Part shown: positions 28,304 through 36,614 of the stretch, piece by piece
How the letters are laid out: each line of letters starts with the position of its first letter
Numbering within the stretch: the stretch's first letter is position 1
NCBI RefSeq assembly: GCF_014692515.1
Contig: NZ_JACOIK010000005.1
Coordinates: 300,021 to 364,020 of the forward strand
Reading direction: 5' to 3'
DNA length: 64,000 bases
DNA from: Sphingobacterium micropteri
GTDB taxonomy: Bacteria; Bacteroidota; Bacteroidia; Sphingobacteriales; Sphingobacteriaceae
Notes under the pieces: model-generated
What the model saw: the letters and a program-made list of their open reading frames with translations, nothing else
The model's database searches: none
What the model was told of the DNA's origin: nothing
Translations under genes and position numbers: made by a program

Positions 28304-29058
28304 TTTTCCAGGGGCTTATAAAAGAATACGGAAAGAAACGTGTCATTGATGAGTTAGATGGTAGGATAGCGAACAACCGTATCACCTCGCTTATCGGACC
28401 GAATGGAGCGGGTAAAAGTACACTGCTTTCTATTCTTAGCCGTTTGCTCAAACAAGATGGGGGAGAGGTTTCTTTCATGGACAGGTCGCTTCTTGATTAC
28501 AAAAGCAATGAGCTTGCTAAAAAGCTCTCCATTCTAAAGCAATCAAACCAAACGGATGTGAAGTTAACCGTCAAGGATCTCGTGGCTTTTGGACGTTTTC
28601 CGTATTCCAAAGGAAGAATGACGGAGGTAGATTGGCAAAAGGTACATGAGGCTATCGCATTTTCAGACCTACAGGATTTCACAGATGCGTATATTGATGA
28701 GCTAAGTGGCGGACAGCGCCAGCGCGCGTTTATTTCGATGATTATTGCACAGGATACGGAGTATGTCTTATTGGATGAGCCGTTAAATAACCTCGACATG
28801 AAGCATTCTGTACATGTAATGAAAACATTGCGGAGATTGGTAGATGAATTAGGAAAAACTATTGTGATCGTTATCCATGAAATTAATTTTGCTGCACAAT
28901 ATTCGGATCATATTATTGCGATGAAAAATGGTAAAATACGTTATAGTGACGAAGTAAATAATATTATCAAACCCGAAATTCTTAAGGAGATCTTCGGTAT
29001 TGAATTTGATATCATTGAAAAAAATAATAAGAAAATCTGCAATTATTTTAATCTTTAA
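28276..29058 (+). CDS. FecE-type siderophore ABC transporter ATPase
   Basis: 260 residues. Walker A is GPNGAGKST near residue 40, the ABC signature is LSGGQRQR, Walker B is EYVLLDEPLNNLD and the switch His is in VIVIHEINFA. The first ATG lies 28 bases inside the second permease gene. It powers ferric-siderophore import through the two permeases. All catalytic motifs are intact. Confidence 0.95.
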   Translation: MEHKNENKLIFQGLIKEYGKKRVIDELDGRIANNRITSLIGPNGAGKSTLLSILSRLLKQDGGEVSFMDRSLLDYKSNELAKKLSILKQSNQTDVKLTVKDLVAFGRFPYSKGRMTEVDWQKVHEAIAFSDLQDFTDAYIDELSGGQRQRAFISMIIAQDTEYVLLDEPLNNLDMKHSVHVMKTLRRLVDELGKTIVIVIHEINFAAQYSDHIIAMKNGKIRYSDEVNNIIKPEILKEIFGIEFDIIEKNNKKICNYFNL

Positions 29059-29098
29059 CGATCTTGGGAGTGGAAAGATAATTTAGCATAAACAAAAA

Positions 29099-30046
29099 AT
29101 GAACAACATACTTAAATCAATACTCGTTTTCTCATGCCTCTTATTTTGCCTGATGCAAACGGGCTGTAATGCTAATCATAAGCAGGAACAATCATCGGGC
29201 AATCAGCTTGAGATTGAACATAAACTAGGTCCTACAATGGTTCCTCAAAATCCGTCACGTATTGTCGTGTTAGATATCGGAGCGTTGGAGACACTAAAGG
29301 AACTCGGCGTAACACCTATCGGAATTCCGAAGAAATATATGCCGGAATATTTGGATGACCTTAAAAATAACCCGGACATCGCGGATGTAGGTTCTGTAAT
29401 CGAACCTAATTTTGAGGGAATAAACGCGTTGTCTCCTGATTTGATTTTAATGTCTACCCGTCAGGAACGTTTCTATGACGAATTGAATGATATTGCACCC
29501 GCTATATTTATCGGAACGGATAATAAAGACTATTTACCCTCCTTTAAGCATAATGTTATGCTTTTGGCAAAAATAGTGGATAAGGAAAGCATAGCTGAGG
29601 AGAAGCTGGATAAACTGGAAGAAAAAATCAGGACAGCGCAGGAGGACTTTGAAGCAAATCCGGGTAAAGCGCTCTTTTTGATTTATAATAACGGTAAATT
29701 CAGCGCTTTTGGTAGAGGAAGCCGGTTTGGCTTTATACATGATGTATTGCACATCAAACCCGTAATGGAATTACAGGATGAGTCGGTACACGGTCAACGG
29801 GTGTCTAACGAACTTATTGCTGATGCCAATCCAGACTACCTTTTTATCGTTGATCGAAATGCCGCTGTAGTCGGAAAAAAAGCGAATTTAAGCGAAGTCG
29901 AGAACCCTCTTATAAAACAAACCGGTGCATTTAAAAACGGTAAGATATTTTATCTCGATCCCGATCTGTGGTTTATCTCCGGCGGCGGATTGACTTCAGT
30001 TGACTTCATGGTAGATGATGTAGTAGGAAGGTTTGCTGAAAATTAA
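29099..30046 (+). CDS. Siderophore-binding lipoprotein (FatB/CeuE-like)
   Basis: 315 residues, lipoprotein signal with Cys in LMQTGCNANH. Class III substrate-binding fold: RIVVLDIGALETLKELGV, VIEPNFEGINALSPDLILMSTRQ, a long helix from about residue 150, and LWFISGGGLTSVDFMVDDVV at the C-terminus. It captures the ferric siderophore in the periplasm and hands it to the FecCD permeases encoded just upstream. Gene order in such transporters often places it last, as here. Confidence 0.92.
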   Translation: MNNILKSILVFSCLLFCLMQTGCNANHKQEQSSGNQLEIEHKLGPTMVPQNPSRIVVLDIGALETLKELGVTPIGIPKKYMPEYLDDLKNNPDIADVGSVIEPNFEGINALSPDLILMSTRQERFYDELNDIAPAIFIGTDNKDYLPSFKHNVMLLAKIVDKESIAEEKLDKLEEKIRTAQEDFEANPGKALFLIYNNGKFSAFGRGSRFGFIHDVLHIKPVMELQDESVHGQRVSNELIADANPDYLFIVDRNAAVVGKKANLSEVENPLIKQTGAFKNGKIFYLDPDLWFISGGGLTSVDFMVDDVVGRFAEN

Positions 30047-30096
30047 CAAACCAAAACCGATTTATCGTGTTTGAAAATATAGGTAAACATAATATA

Positions 30097-31197
30097 ATGG
30101 TCAAGAATCTAATTTTTATCTATTTATGTACGATGAGTTTCCATGTATTATCCCAAGAGACAAAAGATGCTCGTTTAGAAATTGTCGCTTCTTTCGGGAA
30201 GTCGCAGCCAATAGGGGTAAGTGTTTCTAGTAATAACCGGGTGTTCGTATCTTTTCCTCGACGGGAACCTTACATCATGGGGCTATCTGAAATTATTAAC
30301 GGTGAGCCTAAACCTTACCCTGATAAAAGTTGGAATGCAAAAAATGGGGATCCAAATAGCCATTTTGTAAATGTACAGGACATTTATGTGGATACGGAGG
30401 ATCAATTATGGATTTTGGATTCCAAACCTTCTTCAGCGGGTTCTGTTTTTGGCAAAGACGGTTCGGAGGAGAGTCGGCAAGGACAATTTAAATTGGTGCA
30501 GATAGACTTGGCAAACGACAAAGTGGTGCAACAATATACATTCGATGATTTGGATAAAGCAAAATCAGGACTAAATGATGTACGCGTGGATACGGATAAG
30601 AAATTGGCTTACCTTTCGGATCCTGGACAGGCGGGGATTGTGGTATTAGATTTAAATACGGCGATAACAAGATTGGTACTAGCGGATTCACCATTTACAA
30701 AAGCTGACCCTAATGTGGTGTTAAGTTATGATGGACAGGACATGCGAGACAATAACGGTAATCCGTTCCGTTCTAACGTGAACGGTATTGCGTTGACAAA
30801 GGACAACAAATATTTTTATTTCAAACCGATTAATACAACCAAACTTTATCGGATAGAAACGGTTTACCTCGAAGATGTATCTTTAACAGCGGAGGAGTTG
30901 AAATCAAAGGTCGAGAATTTAGGAGAAACGACGATTACGCATGGTTTGGTCGCAGATGTAAAAGGAAATATCTATTTAACTTCTTCGTTGGACTATAGTA
31001 TTAAACGGTATACGCCCGAAGGTAAAATGGAGACTGTAATACAAGATAGTCGTTTGATTTGGCCGGATTCTTTGGGACTGGGAAGCGATGGTTATCTATA
31101 TTTTTCTTGTGCACAAATGAATCGTTTACCGCAATGGAATGAGGGTGAAGATAAGGTTTCTTACCCTTACGAGGTTTATCGCGTAAAAGTCTTATAG
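30097..31197 (+). CDS. Major royal jelly/yellow-like exported beta-propeller
   Basis: 366 residues from ATG 30097, which gives a clean signal peptide (LIFIYLCTMSFHVLSQ); the GTG at 30067 adds ten charged residues before it and is less likely. The fold is the MRJP/yellow or dopachrome-conversion type: IGVSVSSNNRVFVSFPRRE, GLNDVRVDTDKKLAYLSDPG, GIALTKDNKYFYFKP and THGLVADVKGNIYL. It follows the binding-protein gene by 50 bases, so it could be part of iron uptake. Substrate unknown. Its 3' end overlaps the convergent Smr-domain gene by 6 bases. Confidence 0.8.
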   Translation: MVKNLIFIYLCTMSFHVLSQETKDARLEIVASFGKSQPIGVSVSSNNRVFVSFPRREPYIMGLSEIINGEPKPYPDKSWNAKNGDPNSHFVNVQDIYVDTEDQLWILDSKPSSAGSVFGKDGSEESRQGQFKLVQIDLANDKVVQQYTFDDLDKAKSGLNDVRVDTDKKLAYLSDPGQAGIVVLDLNTAITRLVLADSPFTKADPNVVLSYDGQDMRDNNGNPFRSNVNGIALTKDNKYFYFKPINTTKLYRIETVYLEDVSLTAEELKSKVENLGETTITHGLVADVKGNIYLTSSLDYSIKRYTPEGKMETVIQDSRLIWPDSLGLGSDGYLYFSCAQMNRLPQWNEGEDKVSYPYEVYRVKVL

Positions 31198-31497
31198 ACC
31201 GATATTAACGACCACGATATCTTCGTTATGATAGGAGGGGTGATAGCTGGCAATGGCGGCGCTCTGTCTATAATGTGCTAATTCGTCATAAACGGCTTGG
31301 CGCAATATACCCTTTCCTTTCCCGTGGATAAAACGTATTTCGGTATAATCCCAATAGATGGCTGCGTCGAGCATCTCTCGCATCAATTCCAACGATTCTG
31401 CCAATAACTCATTGGTCTCATAAATGTCGAGGTTATCCAAGAAAGCTTCTGTATGTAAATCCACTATCTTTGGAGGTTTCGGTAATGTTTTTGCCAT
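31192..31497 (-). CDS. Stand-alone Smr-domain protein
   Basis: 101 residues from ATG 31497; a longer frame into the hemoglobin gene is unlikely. The Smr domain is complete: DLHTEAF, then the loop FIHGKGKGILRQAVYDELAHY with HGKGxG, and SYHPSYHNEDIVVV. Smr domains are nucleases or DNA/RNA-binding modules, often at the C-terminus of MutS2. Here the domain stands alone. It starts 20 bases after the truncated hemoglobin stop and probably shares its transcript. Confidence 0.8.
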   Translation of the reverse strand: MAKTLPKPPKIVDLHTEAFLDNLDIYETNELLAESLELMREMLDAAIYWDYTEIRFIHGKGKGILRQAVYDELAHYRQSAAIASYHPSYHNEDIVVVNIGL

Positions 31498-31516
31498 GTG
31501 AAAAAATGGATATGCG

Positions 31517-31909
31517 TTAGAGCAACGGCTTGAAAGGCGATTGCCGGATATGATCAAGTTTTATCTGAAATAAAGCAGCCATTTTGCGTCCTCGACTTTT
31601 AGCCTCTTCCGCTATGGGCCCTTCGAATAAATCATTTACTGTCTTATCGAAAAGCTGTAACCAGCGTTCGAAGTGTTCAACTCCAATGGGTAATTGGGCA
31701 TGAGGAGGAAAGGGTCGCCCCTGGTAGGTGTACTCGTCTAGAAGGATGGTTTGCCAGAATGTATACATCTTTTCTAAATGTATTGGCCAGCGACCTTCCA
31801 ATTTGCTGTTGAATATCGGGCCAATACGATCGTCTTCTTGCACACGACCATAAAAAGTATCGACCATCAATTTGATATCATCCAACGTTTGTATATCTGC
31901 TTTTGCCAT
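31517..31909 (-). CDS. Group III truncated hemoglobin
   Basis: 130 residues, close to the family length. Typical features: LMVDTFYGRVQEDDRIGPIFNSKL at the N-terminus, KMYTFWQTILLDEYTYQGRPFPPH in the middle, and HFERWLQLFDKTVNDLFEG, whose His is a candidate for the proximal heme ligand. It binds heme and probably O2 or NO in the cytoplasm. It stands upstream of the Smr gene. The gap to panD holds a hairpin, so it is a separate transcription unit. Confidence 0.9.
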   Translation of the reverse strand: MAKADIQTLDDIKLMVDTFYGRVQEDDRIGPIFNSKLEGRWPIHLEKMYTFWQTILLDEYTYQGRPFPPHAQLPIGVEHFERWLQLFDKTVNDLFEGPIAEEAKSRGRKMAALFQIKLDHIRQSPFKPLL

Positions 31910-31969
31910 AACTTATCTCCAAATGCAAAGGTAAATAAGAAATCACAGAAAAAATAGGAGATGACGTAT

Positions 31970-32006
31970 AAAGGTTGCGCTATTTGTCTGTATAGTGCAA
32001 CCTTTT
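31970..32006 (-). terminator. Hairpin after panD
   Basis: A 9-bp stem (AAAGGTTGC and GCAACCTTT) with a 19-base loop between panD and the hemoglobin gene. The T-run on the minus strand is weak, so termination is likely but not certain. Confidence 0.55.
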
Positions 32007-32022
32007 AGGTGTGTATTTCTTA

Positions 32023-32391
32023 TCAATAATCGTACTGTTCAACCGATTTTATTTTGTTTTCGCCCTCTGTGAAAACAAGGGTGGGTTGGTAGGTGTCTGC
32101 TTCTTCTGGCGATAGTTGGATAAAAGAAAGAATATGTACGGTATCATCTACTTTAGCGTGAAGTGCTGCACCACCGTTCATACAAACCTCTCCACTACCT
32201 CTTTTTCCGGGGAGCACATAGGTCATGATACGGCTACCACTGACGGCATTGTTAATATAAACTTGTTCATATTTTTTGATACCGGCTGCATCGAGTAAAT
32301 CGGCATCGATCGTAATAGATCCATTGTATTCTACATTTGCCTCCGTGACCTTAACGGTGTGAATTTTTGCTTTTAAAATTGTTAATTTCAT
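32023..32391 (-). CDS. panD: Aspartate 1-decarboxylase
   Basis: 122 residues. The self-cleavage site Gly24-Ser25 is present in YNGSITIDAD; cleavage generates the pyruvoyl cofactor on Ser25. GKRGSGEVCMNGGAA and the C-terminal TYQPTLVF are family-typical. It makes beta-alanine for pantothenate and coenzyme A. The gene lies 16 bases after the permuted NlpC/P60-like gene on the same strand. Confidence 0.93.
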   Translation of the reverse strand: MKLTILKAKIHTVKVTEANVEYNGSITIDADLLDAAGIKKYEQVYINNAVSGSRIMTYVLPGKRGSGEVCMNGGAALHAKVDDTVHILSFIQLSPEEADTYQPTLVFTEGENKIKSVEQYDY

Positions 32392-32407
32392 CTATATAAA
32401 TTTATTA

Positions 32408-33484
32408 TTATAAAATAGCTTTTATGTTTTCGGTATTGTCATCTGCTTCTTGAAAGGTTGACCCTGCTGAAAATATGTAAAGATTATCGTCCTGTAAAAT
32501 GGAGTAGCTGCTATGTAGGAAATTGAAGGTAAAAGTATAGGGACGATTGATGTCGAAATTTTGGATACAGGTCGTTTGTATTTTATATTCTAGCTTTCCC
32601 GAAACAGCATATTTATAAATGACAAATATGTTTTCACCTTGGAGTTGCTCTAATCGGAACCAAGCGCCCTCACCAATACCCCCGATCCATTGCACATGTG
32701 GAGGTACAAGGGCTGGACATGGCGGGGCCGATATCATGCCAGGTATTTGGTCTGATGCCAAATTCTGCGATCCTTTTTTTGTGAAATTATCCTTCAACAA
32801 GCCGAATTGGAACAACAGGGAGTCTTTTCGTTTCATTTTCCATTGTTTGAGTATACCTTGCTCGTAACAAAAAACCTCTTCTTTAGGAGCGGCATTAACA
32901 ACATTACTCGTCGGGCTTGCCTTTAGGCATTCGGGATAAAGTATTTTACGCCGTCTTTTATCATCTGCATCCATTCCTTCTGTTACTACTTGGGCTACAA
33001 ATCGGGAACAGCTGTTGTTATTTTTTGCCAAAGCCCCATATAAAATAGGTCCCTCGGCTACCAATTTTTCCGCATAGGCGACACATTTTGAAAAGGAAAC
33101 GTTTTTACATATCGAGAAGACTGTACGTCCACCCCCATGTGTCGCCTCTTCTTTTTTACAAAGTTCTCTCAAAATTTCTTCTATGTTCTGGATATCGTCT
33201 TGTGGCGTAATAAGTGCTTTTGTGAAGATCTCCAAACGTGGATCAAAAAGAGTAGATCTTGCTCTTCCATAACCCCTTGGAGACAAATAACGACCGAAAT
33301 CAAAATAACGTATGGTGCCACTATTTCTTTCGATAAGTAATAAGGCCGCATGTCCTACTTTAAAATGGAGATTTTTTACAAGGCCTATCTGCTTTAAAAA
33401 TATCATCCATTTTTCATCACCCAATGCAGTTTTATCAGGCCAAGAAATTGGAATAGCGATATCGTTGAAAGTATACATATTCAA
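32408..33484 (-). CDS. Permuted NlpC/P60-like (DUF6695-like) protein
   Basis: 358 residues, no signal peptide. In the first half, a His (GHAALLLIERNSGTIRYFD, His45) comes before a Cys (NNNSCSRFV, Cys159). That His-then-Cys order is the one of circularly permuted papain-like NlpC/P60 enzymes. The C-terminal part (about 215-358) is a beta-rich unassigned domain (WIGGIGEGAWFRLEQL). It is encoded 3 bases after the cysteine-synthase-like gene, so they form a pair. Peptidase, amidase or acyltransferase activity is possible; none is proven. The DUF number is from memory. Confidence 0.55.
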   Translation of the reverse strand: MNMYTFNDIAIPISWPDKTALGDEKWMIFLKQIGLVKNLHFKVGHAALLLIERNSGTIRYFDFGRYLSPRGYGRARSTLFDPRLEIFTKALITPQDDIQNIEEILRELCKKEEATHGGGRTVFSICKNVSFSKCVAYAEKLVAEGPILYGALAKNNNSCSRFVAQVVTEGMDADDKRRRKILYPECLKASPTSNVVNAAPKEEVFCYEQGILKQWKMKRKDSLLFQFGLLKDNFTKKGSQNLASDQIPGMISAPPCPALVPPHVQWIGGIGEGAWFRLEQLQGENIFVIYKYAVSGKLEYKIQTTCIQNFDINRPYTFTFNFLHSSYSILQDDNLYIFSAGSTFQEADDNTENIKAIL

Positions 33485-33487
33485 AAA

Positions 33488-34471
33488 TTAGAATGAAGTA
33501 ATGTTGGAAGAGATGTTGGCTGGATAAACACTTCCGTTATAAAGTTTGCTGATATACCGGTCACCATGATCCGGAAAAAATAGGACAACGGTATCTGTGG
33601 GGATGAAGCTCATCTTATCTATATAACAATCTAAAGATGCCATGACAGCAGCACTGGAAAACCCCGCCATAATACCCGTTTGGGAATAATATTCTTTTGC
33701 AATATGCTTTGTTTTTTGACAATTTACTTGAAAGATGTGATCTACATAGGTTGCATCAAAAGACCCCGGGACGAAGTTTCTTCCAATTCCTTCGATGGCA
33801 TCAAAAGGAATCATGCTCGTGGGTAACGTGCGATGTTTAAGAAAATGGCTGAGAATAGAACCTTTTGGCTCTATACCCCACACTTTAATATCCGAACGCT
33901 GTTCTTTTAAAAAACGACCTACGCCCGAGATCGTTCCCCCTGTGCCTACCCCTGCGATGAAATGGGTGATATTCCCAACGGTTTGTTCCCATATTTCGGG
34001 AGCCGTTGTTTGATAGTGCGCTCTAATATTTTGGTTATTATAATATTGATTGGTAAAGTATGCATTAGGATGGATTGCCGCGAATGATTGTGCTTTGAAT
34101 TGTGTGGAGTTGAAATCGTGTAAACCATTGGAGTTCTCACAAATCTCGATGTCTGCGCCCGCTTTTATCAAAAGATTAATCTTCTCTTGTGAACAGCTCT
34201 GTGAAATGAATATTTTAGCACGATATCCTAATTTTTTCGCTATTAACGTAATCCCTAGCCCAGTATTACCGCTGCTCGCTTCTACAAAAATTCCACCAGG
34301 TTTGATTTTGTTTTTAGCGATAGCATCCTTAATCATAAACAATGCGGGTCTATCTTTTGCAGACATCCCAGGGTTATGAAATTCTTCTTTAATAAAAATG
34401 TTGGTGTGATATCGAGTGGAGAGAGCATCACAGCGCCGAAGTGGAGTATTGCCTATAAATTTGCTAATCAA
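33488..34471 (-). CDS. Cysteine synthase-family PLP enzyme
   Basis: 327 residues. Fold-type II PLP enzyme: FIGNTPLRRCDAL, PLP Lys39 in NPGMSAKDRPAL, EASSGNTGLGI for substrate binding, GVGTGGTISGVGRFLKE for phosphate, and FFPDHGDRYISKLY at the C-terminus. It is close to CysK/cystathionine beta-synthase enzymes that use O-acetylserine or similar. Paired 3 bases upstream of the NlpC/P60-like gene, it may make a special amino acid rather than bulk cysteine; that is inference. Confidence 0.8.
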   Translation of the reverse strand: MISKFIGNTPLRRCDALSTRYHTNIFIKEEFHNPGMSAKDRPALFMIKDAIAKNKIKPGGIFVEASSGNTGLGITLIAKKLGYRAKIFISQSCSQEKINLLIKAGADIEICENSNGLHDFNSTQFKAQSFAAIHPNAYFTNQYYNNQNIRAHYQTTAPEIWEQTVGNITHFIAGVGTGGTISGVGRFLKEQRSDIKVWGIEPKGSILSHFLKHRTLPTSMIPFDAIEGIGRNFVPGSFDATYVDHIFQVNCQKTKHIAKEYYSQTGIMAGFSSAAVMASLDCYIDKMSFIPTDTVVLFFPDHGDRYISKLYNGSVYPANISSNITSF

Positions 34472-34574
34472 AATATTGTCTTTCTTAATTATGCCATATC
34501 TATAACGAAGAAATAGGTGTTATAGCATATCCTAAGAACAAATATTAGGTTCAATTTGGGAAACAATTGGGAAT

Positions 34575-35597
34575 TTATTTTCCTATAAATGTGCTGTCGC
34601 TTAATGTTTTAATGAAGGAAATAATATCCTCCTTTTCCTGTTCGCTTAAGGGTATTCTATTATTGTTCTCTTTTAAGATAGGATCTAGGTTGTCAGCATC
34701 TAATACGCCACTATCGAAATAATCCAAAACGGCTCTTAAAGTGGGAAACTGGCCAAAGCTACCATATGGTGCCGTGTATTCAGCATTTCTTAAAGATGGA
34801 ACTCGAAAACGCATATAATCGCTAGACATCCCTGTCACTCGGGCACGTCCTGCTTCTTCTGTACTAGGGTTTAAAGGAAATCCTACATTTCTGAAACGTT
34901 GATCGGTAAACAGCGCTGTACTATGGCAACTTTCACATTTAATCTTAAACGCTTCATATCCCCTTGCCTCACGTTCTGTAAATACCTCTCCTTCGTTTCG
35001 CTTCACTTTATCGTACTTACTGTTAGCAGAGATCAGTGTATATTCATACTGTGCAATACTTTTGTAAATTCTGTCAGGCGTAATCTCTTCATCGCCGAAT
35101 GCATTTTTGAATAAGTACTTATATTCATGTTCATCCTTTATTTTTCCAATGACTTCCATAATGGAGGAATTCATTTCCTCGTGTGTGATGATGGGGACTA
35201 ACGGCTGGCTTTCCAGCGTGAGTTTGTTGCCATCCCAATTATAAAATTTCATAAATGCCAAATTTTGAATAGGGGGGGTATTCCGTAGCCCTACTCTCCC
35301 ATAAATTCCTATAGCCTGAACGTTATTGTCTGCAAAAGCACTCGATTGATGATGGCAATCTGCACATGAAATGGTATTATTCCCGCTGAACTTTTTCTCG
35401 TGGAATAATTTTTCGCCTAGTTCCACACCATATTTTGTAGGCCTATTTTTGCTTACCGAACTGTTCAGTGGTGGAAAACCTAAAGGGATATCCAGTGGAA
35501 TTTCGGGGTTATCATGGTGTATTGGTTCGATAATGTCATCCCGCTCACAAGATAGTAAGAGTAGTAAAATGGATAAAAAGGCAAGTACTTTTCTCAT
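34575..35597 (-). CDS. mbnH: Di-heme MauG/MbnH-like peroxidase
   Basis: 340 residues, lipoprotein signal (LLLLLSCERDD). Two c-type heme sites: CADCHH near residue 82 and CESCHS near 226. Conserved context such as SAFADNNVQAIGIYGRVGLRNTPPIQNLAF is as in bacterial di-heme peroxidases. It lies 68 bases after the MbnP-like gene on the same strand. MbnH proteins oxidise a Trp of MbnP to kynurenine, which lets MbnP bind copper. The pairing makes that role more likely than general peroxide removal. Confidence 0.85.
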   Translation of the reverse strand: MRKVLAFLSILLLLLSCERDDIIEPIHHDNPEIPLDIPLGFPPLNSSVSKNRPTKYGVELGEKLFHEKKFSGNNTISCADCHHQSSAFADNNVQAIGIYGRVGLRNTPPIQNLAFMKFYNWDGNKLTLESQPLVPIITHEEMNSSIMEVIGKIKDEHEYKYLFKNAFGDEEITPDRIYKSIAQYEYTLISANSKYDKVKRNEGEVFTEREARGYEAFKIKCESCHSTALFTDQRFRNVGFPLNPSTEEAGRARVTGMSSDYMRFRVPSLRNAEYTAPYGSFGQFPTLRAVLDYFDSGVLDADNLDPILKENNNRIPLSEQEKEDIISFIKTLSDSTFIGK

Positions 35598-35665
35598 GTT
35601 TAAGAAGATATCGTGGGGGAAAGAGCCACCATTATTACTCGTTTTCGGCGGCTCTTTTCTTCACC

Positions 35666-36562
35666 TTAATTTTCTATGCTTTGAATCGAAAACATACCGG
35701 TAACGTCGTTTGAACCATTTCCGCCCAGATTATCAACGAATTTTACCATTTGAAGGGCAGTGTGCGTATTTGGAGTAGCGTCATTATATTCTGTATCCTC
35801 ATGCTCATGATCATCTGGATTACTTCCAGATTTTAACACAATTTTGTAGAGATTGCCGCTCAAGAGTTTATCAAAATCTGCTTTTATCGTAATTTTGGGT
35901 GCTTTCTTGCCGACTATAGCACTGGAAGGAAGATTCAGCGTAATGTCTCGGTAAGCGTCTACGCCTTGGGTATAGGTCTCCTCATTATCCTTTGTTCCTT
36001 CCACTGTGCTTCCCGTATGGATAGATAGTTGCTTATTGTCAGTGCCATAGACGCCTTCGATTTTTGTAAAGCGGTAGCCTGTTCCCCATTCCCACATCAT
36101 TTTGGTGTCGTTTGCACCAGCTTCGGCATAGAAGAGAGGAAACCGGTCTAGGGTATTCAAATCCCATTTAACGCCCAAGCCGAATTTGATTTGTTTATAT
36201 TCACCCGCAGGAACGTTGCTCAATATATAATCCAACGTTTGCGGTTTGGCCTGGTTTACGACGGTTGCTCCCTTATCTAAATCATTGATATTATACGGTA
36301 TTTCATTGCCATCTGTTTTTATAAGACGAATGTTGCTGATTACGTATTTTAATTCGGAGAAATGATGATTTTGTCCTGCAGCGGAAGTGTTCACCGTAGC
36401 TGTAGAAGATGTTGCATTTCCCAGCACGATAGTCTCTTCTTTAAACGTATTATTAAAATGCAAGGTGATATTGTTGGCAACAGGCTTGTCATCGTCTTTG
36501 CTACACGCTATAAATGCAAGTGAACATATCGATAATAATAGAAAGTTTTTAAGTGTTTTCAT
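35666..36562 (-). CDS. mbnP: MbnP-family copper-binding lipoprotein
   Basis: 298 residues, lipoprotein signal (CSLAFIACSKDDD). Features of MbnP: ITLHFNNTF, NHHFSELKYVISNIRL, and the Trp-rich block TKMMWEWGTGYRFTKIEG followed by His-containing segments (LSIHTGS, DDHEHEDTEY). One of the Trp residues in MMWEWG is the candidate for conversion to kynurenine by the MbnH enzyme encoded next. It would bind copper outside the cytoplasm. It sits directly after the TonB receptor gene, so uptake and binding are linked. Confidence 0.88.
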   Translation of the reverse strand: MKTLKNFLLLSICSLAFIACSKDDDKPVANNITLHFNNTFKEETIVLGNATSSTATVNTSAAGQNHHFSELKYVISNIRLIKTDGNEIPYNINDLDKGATVVNQAKPQTLDYILSNVPAGEYKQIKFGLGVKWDLNTLDRFPLFYAEAGANDTKMMWEWGTGYRFTKIEGVYGTDNKQLSIHTGSTVEGTKDNEETYTQGVDAYRDITLNLPSSAIVGKKAPKITIKADFDKLLSGNLYKIVLKSGSNPDDHEHEDTEYNDATPNTHTALQMVKFVDNLGGNGSNDVTGMFSIQSIEN

Positions 36563-36614
36563 GTTTTTAGTTATATGAGATGTATGAATGTAATAGTTGT
36601 TTATACTTTGTGTA

